Made by a program: the position numbers and the translations under genes | Part shown: in pieces, positions 41,389 to 49,916 of the stretch | Position numbering within the stretch: position 1 is the stretch's first letter | How the letters are laid out: each line of letters starts with the position of its first letter | Assembly (NCBI RefSeq): GCF_014698045.1 | Contig: NZ_JACJSE010000025.1 | Location: 31,987-95,986 of the forward strand | Origin: Aulosira sp. FACHB-615 | Lineage (GTDB): Bacteria > Cyanobacteriota > Cyanobacteriia > Cyanobacteriales > Nostocaceae | DNA: 64,000 nucleotides | Reading direction: 5' to 3' | Notes under the pieces: model-generated | Seen by the model: the letters and a program-made list of their open reading frames with translations, nothing else | What the model was told of the DNA's origin: nothing | Database searches by the model: none

Positions 41389-43311
41389 TTATTGAATTAA
41401 AATAATCGCCTCTTGAACTTTCGTAGCCAGTGCTTTTTGTAGACCTTGTTCAACTTTTTGAGTGAGTTGTTCAAAAGCTGCTTGATTATTAGTTAATTGT
41501 TCTCGAAAGACATTTTCTAATTCTGGTTTGATTTGAATGCACATATCAGCGATTTTCTGATCGTTCATTAAATTAGAACGAATCCAACTAGGGATATCGA
41601 AATTTTTCTTGATTGTTTCTTGGACGGTTTTACGATTCAGTTCCATCCCTGCGGCCATGACAGAAGCACCGTAGACTAATGCGATCGGCCAAGTCAAGTG
41701 TCCTGTGAGAATGAGGGTAATCAGACTCGCTACAGTACCGCCACCAATGACGACATTGACGATAAACGCCACGGTGTCAGCTAAAATTGCATCGCCAATT
41801 CGTAATTCTGGATTAACAAAAGCGGGTTCGATGCTATCTTCAAATCTTAAACTACTTCTGGGTATGTGAAACCTGCGACAGATGGGATCTGTAACTGCGG
41901 CTAAGTCTGGTTGAATTTTGTTGTTAAACCAACGAATACATTGATTGTTAATTATCTGCTGGGCAACATTACTTTTTAACCATTGTTCTGCCCGATTTTT
42001 CATGGATATTTCTAAATCTGCCAGAGTACGAATTTTGTTTGTTTGCCATTCTTTTACTCCTGGTTTCACGGCTTGTTCAATCAAATTATCGGCTAATGGT
42101 TGAGCCAACAATTCAATTAACTCTGGGATATGTCTAGCAATCAATTCTTTGAGTTTTTGGGAATCTAATAGTTGATTAACTTCTTGTTGAAAAGCCGTCG
42201 CCCGTAAATCCCATCTTCCGACTCGTGCTAAACCCAGTGCAATGCACCGTTCTGGTTCAGGATCGGGGCGCAGTTGGGTTGCTGGTTCGGGGAATATTTG
42301 CTGACAAATTTGGTGGGTAAATTTCATTCGGGATGCACCACCAGTCATCAGTACTAACTTAGGAACTGTATCAAGTTGTTCTAATTTGGTTTTGGCTTCG
42401 CTGACAGCATCATGAAAAGCTTGAACCCAACTTTTATTCCCCAGTTCGGCTAAATTTTGATGCAGAATTTCCTCCATCATCAATTTGTTGACTTGGGGAA
42501 TAAAATAAATCTGTTCGTTGATGGACTCAAAACCACGGGCAAAAGATTGCGGGTCGTTATATAACTGTTCATTAGAAAAATAATCTTCTTTGGCTTTACG
42601 ACAAGCGAGTTCACAACGCGCTTGATGATGAGGATATTCTTGAAATACTTTTTCTAGTAATTGTTTTTGTTCGTGTTTAGCAAGAGTTCTGGCAAAAATT
42701 GCTTTATCAATTAAAGATGCGCCTAAAGCATTACTTCCGAAATCTAACGGAATTTCATGTAAGCTTTTTACTAAGGTAAAATCTGTAGTGGAAGAGCCAA
42801 TATCAACAATCAGCACCGAGGCTAAGAGTTTTTCATATTCCAACTTTCCGCCTTCTTTGGCTTGCATGAAAGCTGCGCGGGATTCTGGTATAACGTTGAG
42901 GTGGGAAATACCAGCTTCTTGAAGTAGTTTTTGATATGCTTGGCGATCGCTCATTGACCATCCTGAAGGACAACCAATGTAAAAATAACTACTTTCACCT
43001 CCTTCTATTTGTTTGCTTTCTTGGAGTTTGTCATAGTAAGTAGCCAGAAAAGTTGAGATTGTTTTTCTGTAATTTGCATCGTGGTTGGGTTTTTGCTTGA
43101 ATGAGATTGTCAGTTGAGTTACGCCAGCTTGAATTAAGGCTTGTTCCCCTACCAAATAACCAAGTTTGGGATGCCAACCTAAAGCAGTAATTTGATTTTT
43201 CTTATTATTAATTTCCAACATTTGGGGTGGTTCGATGCTTTCGACTATGGCTTTGGCTACGGCTGTCTCACCATGTCCCAAATCAAAACCAATTGTTTCT
43301 GAAATTTTCAT
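41389..43311 (-). CDS. Hsp70-like actin-fold protein with C-terminal membrane hairpin
   Basis: A 640-residue protein. The N-terminal half is an actin/Hsp70 ATPase: phosphate-1 GFDLGHGETAVAKAI, phosphate-2 LIVDIGSSTTDFTLV and adenosine motif LMTGGASRMKF. From about 370 the substrate-binding domain of DnaK is absent; instead there is a helical region, then two hydrophobic segments (about 515-560) and a short helical tail. So it should be membrane-bound, with the ATPase in the cytosol. The preceding gene (43326-44222) ends 14 bp upstream and encodes a second membrane protein. No DnaK-type client role is certain. Confidence 0.8.
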   Translation of the reverse strand: MKISETIGFDLGHGETAVAKAIVESIEPPQMLEINNKKNQITALGWHPKLGYLVGEQALIQAGVTQLTISFKQKPNHDANYRKTISTFLATYYDKLQESKQIEGGESSYFYIGCPSGWSMSDRQAYQKLLQEAGISHLNVIPESRAAFMQAKEGGKLEYEKLLASVLIVDIGSSTTDFTLVKSLHEIPLDFGSNALGASLIDKAIFARTLAKHEQKQLLEKVFQEYPHHQARCELACRKAKEDYFSNEQLYNDPQSFARGFESINEQIYFIPQVNKLMMEEILHQNLAELGNKSWVQAFHDAVSEAKTKLEQLDTVPKLVLMTGGASRMKFTHQICQQIFPEPATQLRPDPEPERCIALGLARVGRWDLRATAFQQEVNQLLDSQKLKELIARHIPELIELLAQPLADNLIEQAVKPGVKEWQTNKIRTLADLEISMKNRAEQWLKSNVAQQIINNQCIRWFNNKIQPDLAAVTDPICRRFHIPRSSLRFEDSIEPAFVNPELRIGDAILADTVAFIVNVVIGGGTVASLITLILTGHLTWPIALVYGASVMAAGMELNRKTVQETIKKNFDIPSWIRSNLMNDQKIADMCIQIKPELENVFREQLTNNQAAFEQLTQKVEQGLQKALATKVQEAIILIQ

Positions 43312-43325
43312 ACTTTTATTGTCTG

Positions 43326-44222
43326 CTATTCTCTTGCCTCAGAGTACGCTGGTTCAATCACTCTACCGCGCCGGAGTAAGCGATCGCCTTTTAACAAGGC
43401 AGGTGTGATGGTAACGTAATCTTTGGTGTCAGGGTCGATACTTGGCTCAAAGTCGAAATAATCACGCTCATTTTGCGGTGCTTGCTGTTGGTAAATTTGA
43501 GCGCGGATTCCTTGAGACATGAGAATTTGCGGGAGGAGTTTTGTTAAAGCGATCGCCATTTGCGGTTGTTCGAGAAATGACGCACCCATCAGCCTTTGGA
43601 GAAAATTCAGTAACTCTGGTAATTCTTCTAAGGTGCGATCGTCTTCTAATTTGTTTCCTTCGGCAAACCTAGCCACTGCTATATCAATAGTATTCAGTGC
43701 ATCAGCTAAGTTATCTAAAAGCAGTTTGCTATCCACCCGCAGCACAGGTTGAGAAGTCTCTAATACTTCCGTGGAGGTAACATTACTTTTGTCCAGTTGC
43801 AACACAACTTCCAAACCGAGAAGCAATAAAGTTAGTAAGATACCCATCCAAGCATTGAAGTTAATTTTGGTTAAGGAAAATAAAGAACCTAAAATGCCAA
43901 TATAAATAAGTACCTTTAGCAGTTTTAAAATTAATCTTTTAGGGGAAACATTTGTAGTTAAATTACTAATTGGCTGTTGTTCTGGTGGTACAACTGAAGA
44001 CTGATTAACTACAGTCAAATTACCGACTGACTGTCGCAGCATCTCCACAAAAAATGATGCTAAACGTACTTGATTTAAATTTAGCTCGCTAATATAAATT
44101 CTTTCTAAATTATCGAGTCGATTTTGAACTAGTTTAACGACTTGTTCAACACTAGTTATATTATCAATCTCTATCTGTAGTTGGTTACGTTCTGCGTTAA
44201 ACAGTGTGCTGATAGTTTTCAT
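43326..44222 (-). CDS. hypothetical membrane protein, partner of the Hsp70-like protein
   Basis: 298 residues, not assigned. A soluble N-terminal ~100 residues, two adjacent membrane segments (about 107-142: LLKVLIYIGILGSLFSLTKI then MGILLTLLLLGLEVVL), then a helical cytosolic region and a C-terminal tail DYVTITPALLKGDRLLRRG then RVIEPA. The last part loosely recalls the beta-wing end of GrpE-type nucleotide exchange factors (GDRVLRPA). It ends 14 bp before the Hsp70-like gene, so the two are almost surely one operon and may form a membrane-bound chaperone-like complex. The GrpE idea is speculative. Confidence 0.6.
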   Translation of the reverse strand: MKTISTLFNAERNQLQIEIDNITSVEQVVKLVQNRLDNLERIYISELNLNQVRLASFFVEMLRQSVGNLTVVNQSSVVPPEQQPISNLTTNVSPKRLILKLLKVLIYIGILGSLFSLTKINFNAWMGILLTLLLLGLEVVLQLDKSNVTSTEVLETSQPVLRVDSKLLLDNLADALNTIDIAVARFAEGNKLEDDRTLEELPELLNFLQRLMGASFLEQPQMAIALTKLLPQILMSQGIRAQIYQQQAPQNERDYFDFEPSIDPDTKDYVTITPALLKGDRLLRRGRVIEPAYSEARE

Positions 44223-44286
44223 TCGTTAATTTGATTACTTGCACCTCAACCTTTATAAATCTAGCTTATAGTGCTTTTTATATATC

Positions 44287-44404
44287 AGGACTTACGCAAA
44301 AGTATGAAGAAACGAACCACAAAGGACACATAGACGCGATAGCGGCTTCCCGCAGGGTAGGACACGAAGTTATAAGAGTGAGAGAGAGTTCTTGCGTAAG
44401 TCCT
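44287..44404. repeat. MITE-like element with 13-bp terminal inverted repeats
   Basis: 118 bp bounded by perfect inverted repeats AGGACTTACGCAA (44287-44299) and TTGCGTAAGTCCT (44392-44404), flanked on both sides by AT repeats (TATATC / ATATATG). Inside is a small dispersed repeat (GCGATAGCGGCTTCCCGCAG). No coding capacity. A truncated end of the same type is at about 20298. Confidence 0.75.
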
Positions 44405-44411
44405 ATATATG

Positions 44412-44475
44412 TTCCTACTCCCTACTCCCCATTCCCTGTCTACACAAATAGATTCGGAAATCAAACCTCCTATAT
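44412..44475. repeat. dispersed repeat R2 (partial copy of R1)
   Basis: Contains CTACTCCCTACTCCCCATTC, then TACACAAATAGATTCGG, matching the right part of 2911-3036 in the same orientation. Confidence 0.6.
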
Positions 44476-44641
44476 TGATAAAGTAAATCTTAAGTATGAT
44501 GCGTCAGGCTGAAATCATCAACACACCGTACTTAAGACTTACTAAAAGTGGGGAGTTGTTGTCACTGCTCACTTCTAGTTTTTCACCCGTTGTAGATAAT
44601 TGGTAGTTGCTGTAAAGACAAGATGTAAAACTTTTATTTAA

Positions 44642-45019
44642 TTAACCAAACCATTGAGAAGGTTCACAACCAGGCTCAACTGTGCTACATAGATGATTGT
44701 TAATCCAAGCTGATTTATCTTGCATGATGGCAAAAATGCCTTGATGAATCAAGTTTTGTAAATGTAATTTCTGTTCTAATGGACTACGGGGAAATTTCTG
44801 TTCTATAGGAGCATCTTTGATGATATTTTGCAGGGGAAATTCTCTGTCCAACTCCTCATTATAAAAACAGGGAATGCGGCTGATGACAAAATCAATTAAT
44901 TCTTGACGTAATTCAGGAATCGCAAAGGTTTCTTGATAAGGATAGTAGGCATAAGTATCTAAAACACTTTTGATTTCGCTGACTAACGATTCTCTGGTTA
45001 AATTGACTACTGTTCTCAT
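44642..45019 (-). CDS. hypothetical small protein, possibly ComFB-like
   Basis: 125 residues, unrecognised with certainty. The segment ELIDFVISRIPCFYNEE (about residues 39-56) recalls the ALNRLPPLYA block of cyanobacterial late-competence ComFB-like proteins, and the protein is similarly helical. There is one Cys in the block and two near the C-terminus. No membrane segment. Long noncoding DNA lies on both sides. Confidence 0.5.
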   Translation of the reverse strand: MRTVVNLTRESLVSEIKSVLDTYAYYPYQETFAIPELRQELIDFVISRIPCFYNEELDREFPLQNIIKDAPIEQKFPRSPLEQKLHLQNLIHQGIFAIMQDKSAWINNHLCSTVEPGCEPSQWFG

Positions 45020-45546
45020 AAGGTTTTATCTCCATTGAAATACGGTTGAGTTTTGTTTTACAGACTCACTGAGGGCTACTAATCTGCCAAAACCGCTTCA
45101 CGGAACTGGTTTTTATACATTGAATTTAACTTTGATTTCAGTACAAAATCAGGCTTTTGGTTATGGTTTTTAAGTTAAATTTTATACTAGTAAACTCTGG
45201 ATTTTGTCTATAAACTTCAACCAACTATTACAGTAACAAAGCTGTAGATCCACACTGCCAATTATTTCAAATTTCTACCTTTTTGGGGAAAATCTACACA
45301 AAACGCAGCATAAATATTCGGGGATCAATTTTAATTTTTTATTAACAACATTCTGGAGAATGAAATATTGAGGTAATTAAAACTTAATAAGTAATTTACA
45401 TTACTTATTGATTTATTACCTATTATTTCTAAATTATTTTTTAGCTTGCTCTATGTATTCTAGATAACAAATTTTTGAGTTCAAAATGTAGCAAATCTTG
45501 AGAAAAAAGATATGGCTACACAAAGCAACCAGTCTAACGACAGATG
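45020..45546. other. intergenic region, no gene seen
   Basis: About 530 AT-rich bp between two minus-strand genes. No shared repeat, hairpin with T run, or open frame with plausible product was noticed. It should contain the promoter of the gene ending at 44642. Confidence 0.4.
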
Positions 45547-46572
45547 TTATGAAAAGGTAAGATTTTTGAAAAAGTTCACATTAGCGAGAGTGACTTGGTT
45601 GAGATGATGATTAATTGCAAAGGCGGCAGCCAGTCCAGAAAGCATTGCACCTTCCACGAGATTACCGCCGCACCAATCGCCACAGCACACCAAAGGTAAG
45701 GAAGCACTTGCAGATAAAATGCTTTCTGTCCAAGGATGGCTAGAAAAGGCATAACGCCAACGGTGTATTTGTAGCCATTCGGGTGTCTCTAGCCAAGGTA
45801 GTGCGAGAGTTTGGGCGGCGTGCTGTAACATTTTCTGCCCTACAGGTTGTAAATCGGGGGACTCTAGATGCAGTTGGGCGAAATTCCCACTACTTTGGAC
45901 GACAAATACAGGTTGTGGCGGTTGGGGGCGCTTGCTACTATCTAAACCAATCCAGCCCAACACAGAATCATCTGTAAAACTTTGGGCTTGCCAATCTGGT
46001 AGGGGTGCGGAATTTGGATAGCCTGCGATCGCACTAAGACAAGGCGCAAATTCCACCGCCTTTAAGTTATTTAAAAAGTCTGTTCCTAATAAGTTTTCAC
46101 CCAAGGGGTCTAATAAAATCACAGCTTGGGGTGCAGGAATCGCCACTACAACCGCCTTGGCTGTGATTTCTGCATTGCCAGATTCCAGCGTCAATTGCCA
46201 AGTATTTTCGGGGGTTGGGTGAATGGCGATTACCCGTTGATTGAGTAGTATATCCAAACCTGGAGCGAGAAATTTAGCGATCGCACTCATCCCCCCAGGC
46301 GCAATATAACGTGGTGGGAGTTCGTCACGATTCCAAACTGTGATAATTTGGCGATCGCACAATAAATCAATAAACTCTTGGAAAAATTCACCTTTGGGTT
46401 TGAGATAACAAGTGCCATGATCTGCCCAAGTATCATACAAGCGACGTGTGGCCATTCTTCCCCCCAAGCCACGGGATTTCTCCACAACTAATACTGAATA
46501 TCCCGCTTGCTTTAATTGCTGGGCGCAAACTAACCCTGCCATACCAGCACCAATTACAGCAACGTCTATCAT
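45547..46572 (-). CDS. FAD-dependent amine-oxidase/renalase-like oxidoreductase
   Basis: A 341-residue flavoprotein. The N-terminal dinucleotide-binding motif VIGAGMAGLVCAQQLK (GxGxxG) and the following VVEKSRGLGGRMATRR loop are those of renalase-like NAD(P)/FAD oxidoreductases. The C-terminal FAD-binding block LVCCGDWCGGNLVEGAMLSG (about residues 288-308) closes the fold. Substrate unknown; renalase oxidises alpha-NAD(P)H-type isomers, which could suit metabolite repair. It is a single gene. Confidence 0.88.
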   Translation of the reverse strand: MIDVAVIGAGMAGLVCAQQLKQAGYSVLVVEKSRGLGGRMATRRLYDTWADHGTCYLKPKGEFFQEFIDLLCDRQIITVWNRDELPPRYIAPGGMSAIAKFLAPGLDILLNQRVIAIHPTPENTWQLTLESGNAEITAKAVVVAIPAPQAVILLDPLGENLLGTDFLNNLKAVEFAPCLSAIAGYPNSAPLPDWQAQSFTDDSVLGWIGLDSSKRPQPPQPVFVVQSSGNFAQLHLESPDLQPVGQKMLQHAAQTLALPWLETPEWLQIHRWRYAFSSHPWTESILSASASLPLVCCGDWCGGNLVEGAMLSGLAAAFAINHHLNQVTLANVNFFKNLTFS

Positions 46573-46803
46573 TAGTTAATAGCCCTTTGTGTTAAGTCTT
46601 TGGTTATTATTAAACAGAATTCAGGAGTCAGGAGTCAGAATGTAGAGATGTTCTAGCAACCTTACCGTAGAGGATTCTGGCTTCTGAATTCTTGATTCAA
46701 TGACAAAATACAGATGGCGAGGATAAAAAGACTACTAAAGACCGCCAAAAGCTAATAGTAGAATAAAGTACAGACAAGCTGCACGGAAGGGAGGAAAGGA
46801 ACA

Positions 46804-47646
46804 TTGGATGAACTCAGGGCGGCCTTAGAACTAGCAACAGATGATGAATTGCAAGATTTAACGGCAATTTTGTTTAGTCGAAAGTTCAATCCCCTAGATT
46901 ATGTTCAGACACCTGAACCGATCGAAGTTCAAAGTCAGAGCCGCCAAGCTTGGTTAGACTCGTTAGAAGAGCGTTTCCGGTTTTTGGCTGCTGATGGAGT
47001 AACAGTGTTGCGGGGACGCACAAACCAAGTAACTTACCGTCAAGCCTTAATTCAAGTTTGTAAATATTTAAAAATTTCTTATTCCAATCATTTAACAACT
47101 GTTGATTTAGAAGCAGAAGTATTTTTACATCTGCTGGGACAAGTGTGGAAAAAACTGCCAGAAAAAGAAAAACAAAAATTGACTGTCAGAGTCCAGCGTC
47201 ATTTGGTGAAAACAGAACTTAAAGAACCATTACCATTAATGTTGCAGCGTGACCCCTTGGGATTGCTGTTTAAGGGTGGTAGTGCTTTAGCTGTTACTTC
47301 TGTCATTCAACCGTTTATTCTCAAACAAATTGCGCGACAATTTGCCTTGCACTTTGCTACTTATCAAGTAGCCAAACAAGCGGCGGTTACAGGTTCAACA
47401 GTAGCCAAAACCCAGTTTGAAACTTATGTGGCGATGCAAATGGCGCGGCGGGGTATGACGTTAAGTGCAGCCCGTTATGGCGCAGTTCGCACAGTATTTG
47501 CTTTTGTCGGCCCGGCTATGTGGACGTGGTTTTTAGCTGATTTAGGTTGGCGAGCGATCGCTACTAATTATGGTCGCATTATCCCGACTATTTTTGCTCT
47601 AGCACAAATTCGTCTTACTCGCACAGAATGTTGGGAGCCAGCTTGA
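46804..47646 (+). CDS. YaaW-like protein (UPF0174 family)
   Basis: A 280-residue protein that begins MDELRAALELATDDELQDLT and continues LFSRKFNPLDYVQTPEP, the signature of the YaaW family seen in E. coli and cyanobacteria. The C-terminal third is hydrophobic (about residues 225-265). The start is a TTG supported by an AGGGAGGAAAGG ribosome-binding site 9-14 bp upstream. It overlaps the next gene by 19 bp, so translation is coupled. Function unknown; the membrane-associated C-terminus suggests a role with the following polytopic protein. Confidence 0.85.
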   Translation: MDELRAALELATDDELQDLTAILFSRKFNPLDYVQTPEPIEVQSQSRQAWLDSLEERFRFLAADGVTVLRGRTNQVTYRQALIQVCKYLKISYSNHLTTVDLEAEVFLHLLGQVWKKLPEKEKQKLTVRVQRHLVKTELKEPLPLMLQRDPLGLLFKGGSALAVTSVIQPFILKQIARQFALHFATYQVAKQAAVTGSTVAKTQFETYVAMQMARRGMTLSAARYGAVRTVFAFVGPAMWTWFLADLGWRAIATNYGRIIPTIFALAQIRLTRTECWEPA

Positions 47647-48941
47647 ACCTCGCTTTTGATCATCCCAACCCAAAAAGCCAATTTGCTTGGAATACTTTCC
47701 AAATCGGGCTACTGATTTTTCCCCTCAGTCCATTTGTTGGGGTGGTGGCGATAATTTTGGCATCTTTATTGACTTGGCTGCAACAATACCGCCAAATTAT
47801 TCGCCGCCCCATCAATCGGGGCTTTGCAATTTTGACATTATTACTGCTGATTACGTCAGGATTTGCCACTTATAAAACCGATGCTTTTTTAGGCTTATTT
47901 AATTTAGTACCTTACTTTTTAGTATTTGCTGGTTGGGGTAACTTGATTCAGACAGTTGCCCAATTGCGCCAAATAGCCTGGATTTTGGTAATTGGGGCTG
48001 TACCAGTGATTGTGATTGGCTTTGGACAGTTGTTTTTAGCTTGGGCGTTAAAATTACAGTTTTTGTGGATTGTTTTAGATTGGGCAGTTGCACCGGGAGG
48101 TGAACCACCAGGGCGAATGGCGGCTTTGTTTATGCACGCCAACTTGTTAGCTGCTTATTTAGCGATTATTTTTACTGTCGGGGTAGCTTTGTTACTGGAA
48201 CAATGGCAATCCAGAAAAAGAAAAAAATCTCTGATTGGCTTGTTGACGCTGATACTGATTGCCAGTTTTGCCGCCTTGATTTTAACTAATTCGCGCAACG
48301 GATGGGCGATCGCGATGATTGCCTGTTTAGCTTATGCACTTTATCAAGGTTGGCGCATCTTGGTTGGCAGTGTGGTTGGAGTAATTTCTACTATTTTGTT
48401 GGCTGCTTTTGCCCCTTCCCCCATAGCCCAAGTTTTCCGTCGCGTAGTTCCGGCTTTCTTTTGGGCGCGGTTAAACGATGAAATGTATCCCGATAGACCA
48501 GTAGCTTTAATGCGAAAAACTCAATGGGAATTTGCTTGGTCTTTGGCACAACAGCATCCTTGGACTGGTTGGGGTTTACGTAGTTTCTCCGCACTTTATA
48601 AAGCCAAAATGAATATTGATTTAGGTCATCCCCATAACTTGTTTTTAATGTTATCTGCGGAAACCGGATTTCCTGCTACTCTGTTATTTTGTGGTTTACT
48701 CACTTGGATATTAATTGCAGGTATGCAATTTTTACGGCAATCTAATTCTTTGGTTAAAGCAGATAGGTTATTGTTCTTCAGTTATCTTTTGGTATTCGGG
48801 GAGTTGATCTTATTCAATACTGTGGATGTAACTTTATTTGATTTTCGTGTCAATACCCTGTTTTGGTTATTTTTAGCAGCAATTTGCGGACTTGTATTTT
48901 ACCCAGAGCAAAATCACAAGACCTTGGCAAAAGAGAATTAG
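47628..48941 (+). CDS. O-antigen ligase (Wzy_C) family membrane protein
   Basis: A 437-residue protein with about ten membrane segments and the Wzy_C signature: the large loop with GEPPGRMAALFMHANLLAAY, the block WGLRSFSALYKAKMNI, then DLGHPHNLFLML. These proteins ligate or polymerise surface sugars; cyanobacterial members were once named IctB after a supposed bicarbonate role, but this one is not clearly IctB. It overlaps the YaaW-like gene. The frame starts within it. Confidence 0.85.
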   Translation: MLGASLNLAFDHPNPKSQFAWNTFQIGLLIFPLSPFVGVVAIILASLLTWLQQYRQIIRRPINRGFAILTLLLLITSGFATYKTDAFLGLFNLVPYFLVFAGWGNLIQTVAQLRQIAWILVIGAVPVIVIGFGQLFLAWALKLQFLWIVLDWAVAPGGEPPGRMAALFMHANLLAAYLAIIFTVGVALLLEQWQSRKRKKSLIGLLTLILIASFAALILTNSRNGWAIAMIACLAYALYQGWRILVGSVVGVISTILLAAFAPSPIAQVFRRVVPAFFWARLNDEMYPDRPVALMRKTQWEFAWSLAQQHPWTGWGLRSFSALYKAKMNIDLGHPHNLFLMLSAETGFPATLLFCGLLTWILIAGMQFLRQSNSLVKADRLLFFSYLLVFGELILFNTVDVTLFDFRVNTLFWLFLAAICGLVFYPEQNHKTLAKEN

Positions 48942-49309
48942 ATATTCAGAAAATGCGATCGCCTACTCCCCAGCCCCGGTTTGTACAGATAATTTTGGTT
49001 CATATATCTGTATCAGCATTTCTGCTCAAAAATAGCATTTTGTTTCTTAACGCTTTTTCCGTGGTTACACTGTCGGCATTCGTATTTCTTAGTTCTTAAA
49101 ATTACAGTATTCACATTTGTGATTTAGATAATTTCTAGTTATCTAATTAGAAATTATCTAATGTTGCTGATAGTTGGGAAGGTGTAAGGACAACCCTTTT
49201 GGGGTTTTCCTACATGACGGGCATCTAATCTTTAGATGCCCTTTTATATGTTTAATTTTTCGGCAGTTAAGCACTATTTTTTATTTCATTCATCAGGGAA
49301 ATCTACTAT
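48942..49309. other. intergenic region with candidate structured RNA
   Basis: About 370 bp. From 49160 to 49245 there are two consecutive hairpins: AACCC-TTTT-GGGTT near 49187-49206, and the 10-bp stem GGGCATCTAA / TTAGATGCCC (49219-49241) with a T run. The second is a terminator and the first may be part of a small RNA or leader for the secreted protein at 49310. No coding region. Confidence 0.45.
49219..49245 (+). terminator. intrinsic terminator
   Basis: Perfect 10-bp stem GGGCATCTAA (49219-49228) with TTAGATGCCC (49232-49241), 3-nt loop, then TTTTA. It could end the O-antigen-ligase transcript or a separate small RNA. Confidence 0.75.
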
Positions 49310-49699
49310 ATGAAATCACCTAATAAAAAAGGTGTCTTATTTGCATTGGTATCAAGTTTGTTAACGCTTAATTTTGCTATTTCATTCCCTGCTGAAGCGG
49401 CAATTTCATGTGAAACAGGTACAGTGGTTTATCATCCAAATAATTCTTTAGCAACTTGTTCACTGTCTCAGAATGTCAATGTTCAAGTTTCGAGTCCCAC
49501 TGCTGGAACATCTAATTTTCCTTGTAAAGCCAAAAGTTATATTTTTTTTGATGAAAAAGGACAATTTAATAGCTGTGAACTTTCAGAAAAAATTCAAATT
49601 AGAACTGGTAATGTAGTCGAGACTTGCGAGGTAGAATATAAAATAAGAGTCGCATTGTCGGATAAAGGTATTCTTTCTATTGATTGTTCTGCCTACTAG
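49310..49699 (+). CDS. small secreted cysteine-containing protein, unknown
   Basis: 129 residues with a clear signal peptide (hydrophobic core about 9-24; cleavage likely after AEAA near residue 31). The mature ~100 residues have six cysteines in two similar halves: YHPNNSLATCSL and FDEKGQFNSCEL, so an internal duplication of a small beta-rich unit is likely, stabilised by disulfides. No family recognised. A terminator lies upstream, so it has its own promoter. Confidence 0.6.
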   Translation: MKSPNKKGVLFALVSSLLTLNFAISFPAEAAISCETGTVVYHPNNSLATCSLSQNVNVQVSSPTAGTSNFPCKAKSYIFFDEKGQFNSCELSEKIQIRTGNVVETCEVEYKIRVALSDKGILSIDCSAY

Positions 49700-49716
49700 T
49701 ACAAAAAGACTGAAGT

Positions 49717-49751
49717 GTAACCCAACATTCACGCATACTTTGTTGGGTTAC
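49717..49751. repeat. palindrome downstream of the secreted protein
   Basis: Perfect 11-bp inverted repeat GTAACCCAACA / TGTTGGGTTAC with a 13-nt loop, 18 bp past the stop codon; may act as a terminator or be a dispersed palindrome. No T run follows. Confidence 0.65.
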
Positions 49752-49916
49752 GCGATCGCTACACCCAACCTACTATTCTCTTAATTGAACTGGAGCTAGA
49801 TTTCTTAATTGCGTTAGCGTAGCGTTAGCGAGGAACGAGCGTCATTGCGAATTGGGAATTGGTATTATTTTGGTCATCTGTCATAAGACAAATGACCAAT
49901 AACAAATGACCCTAAA

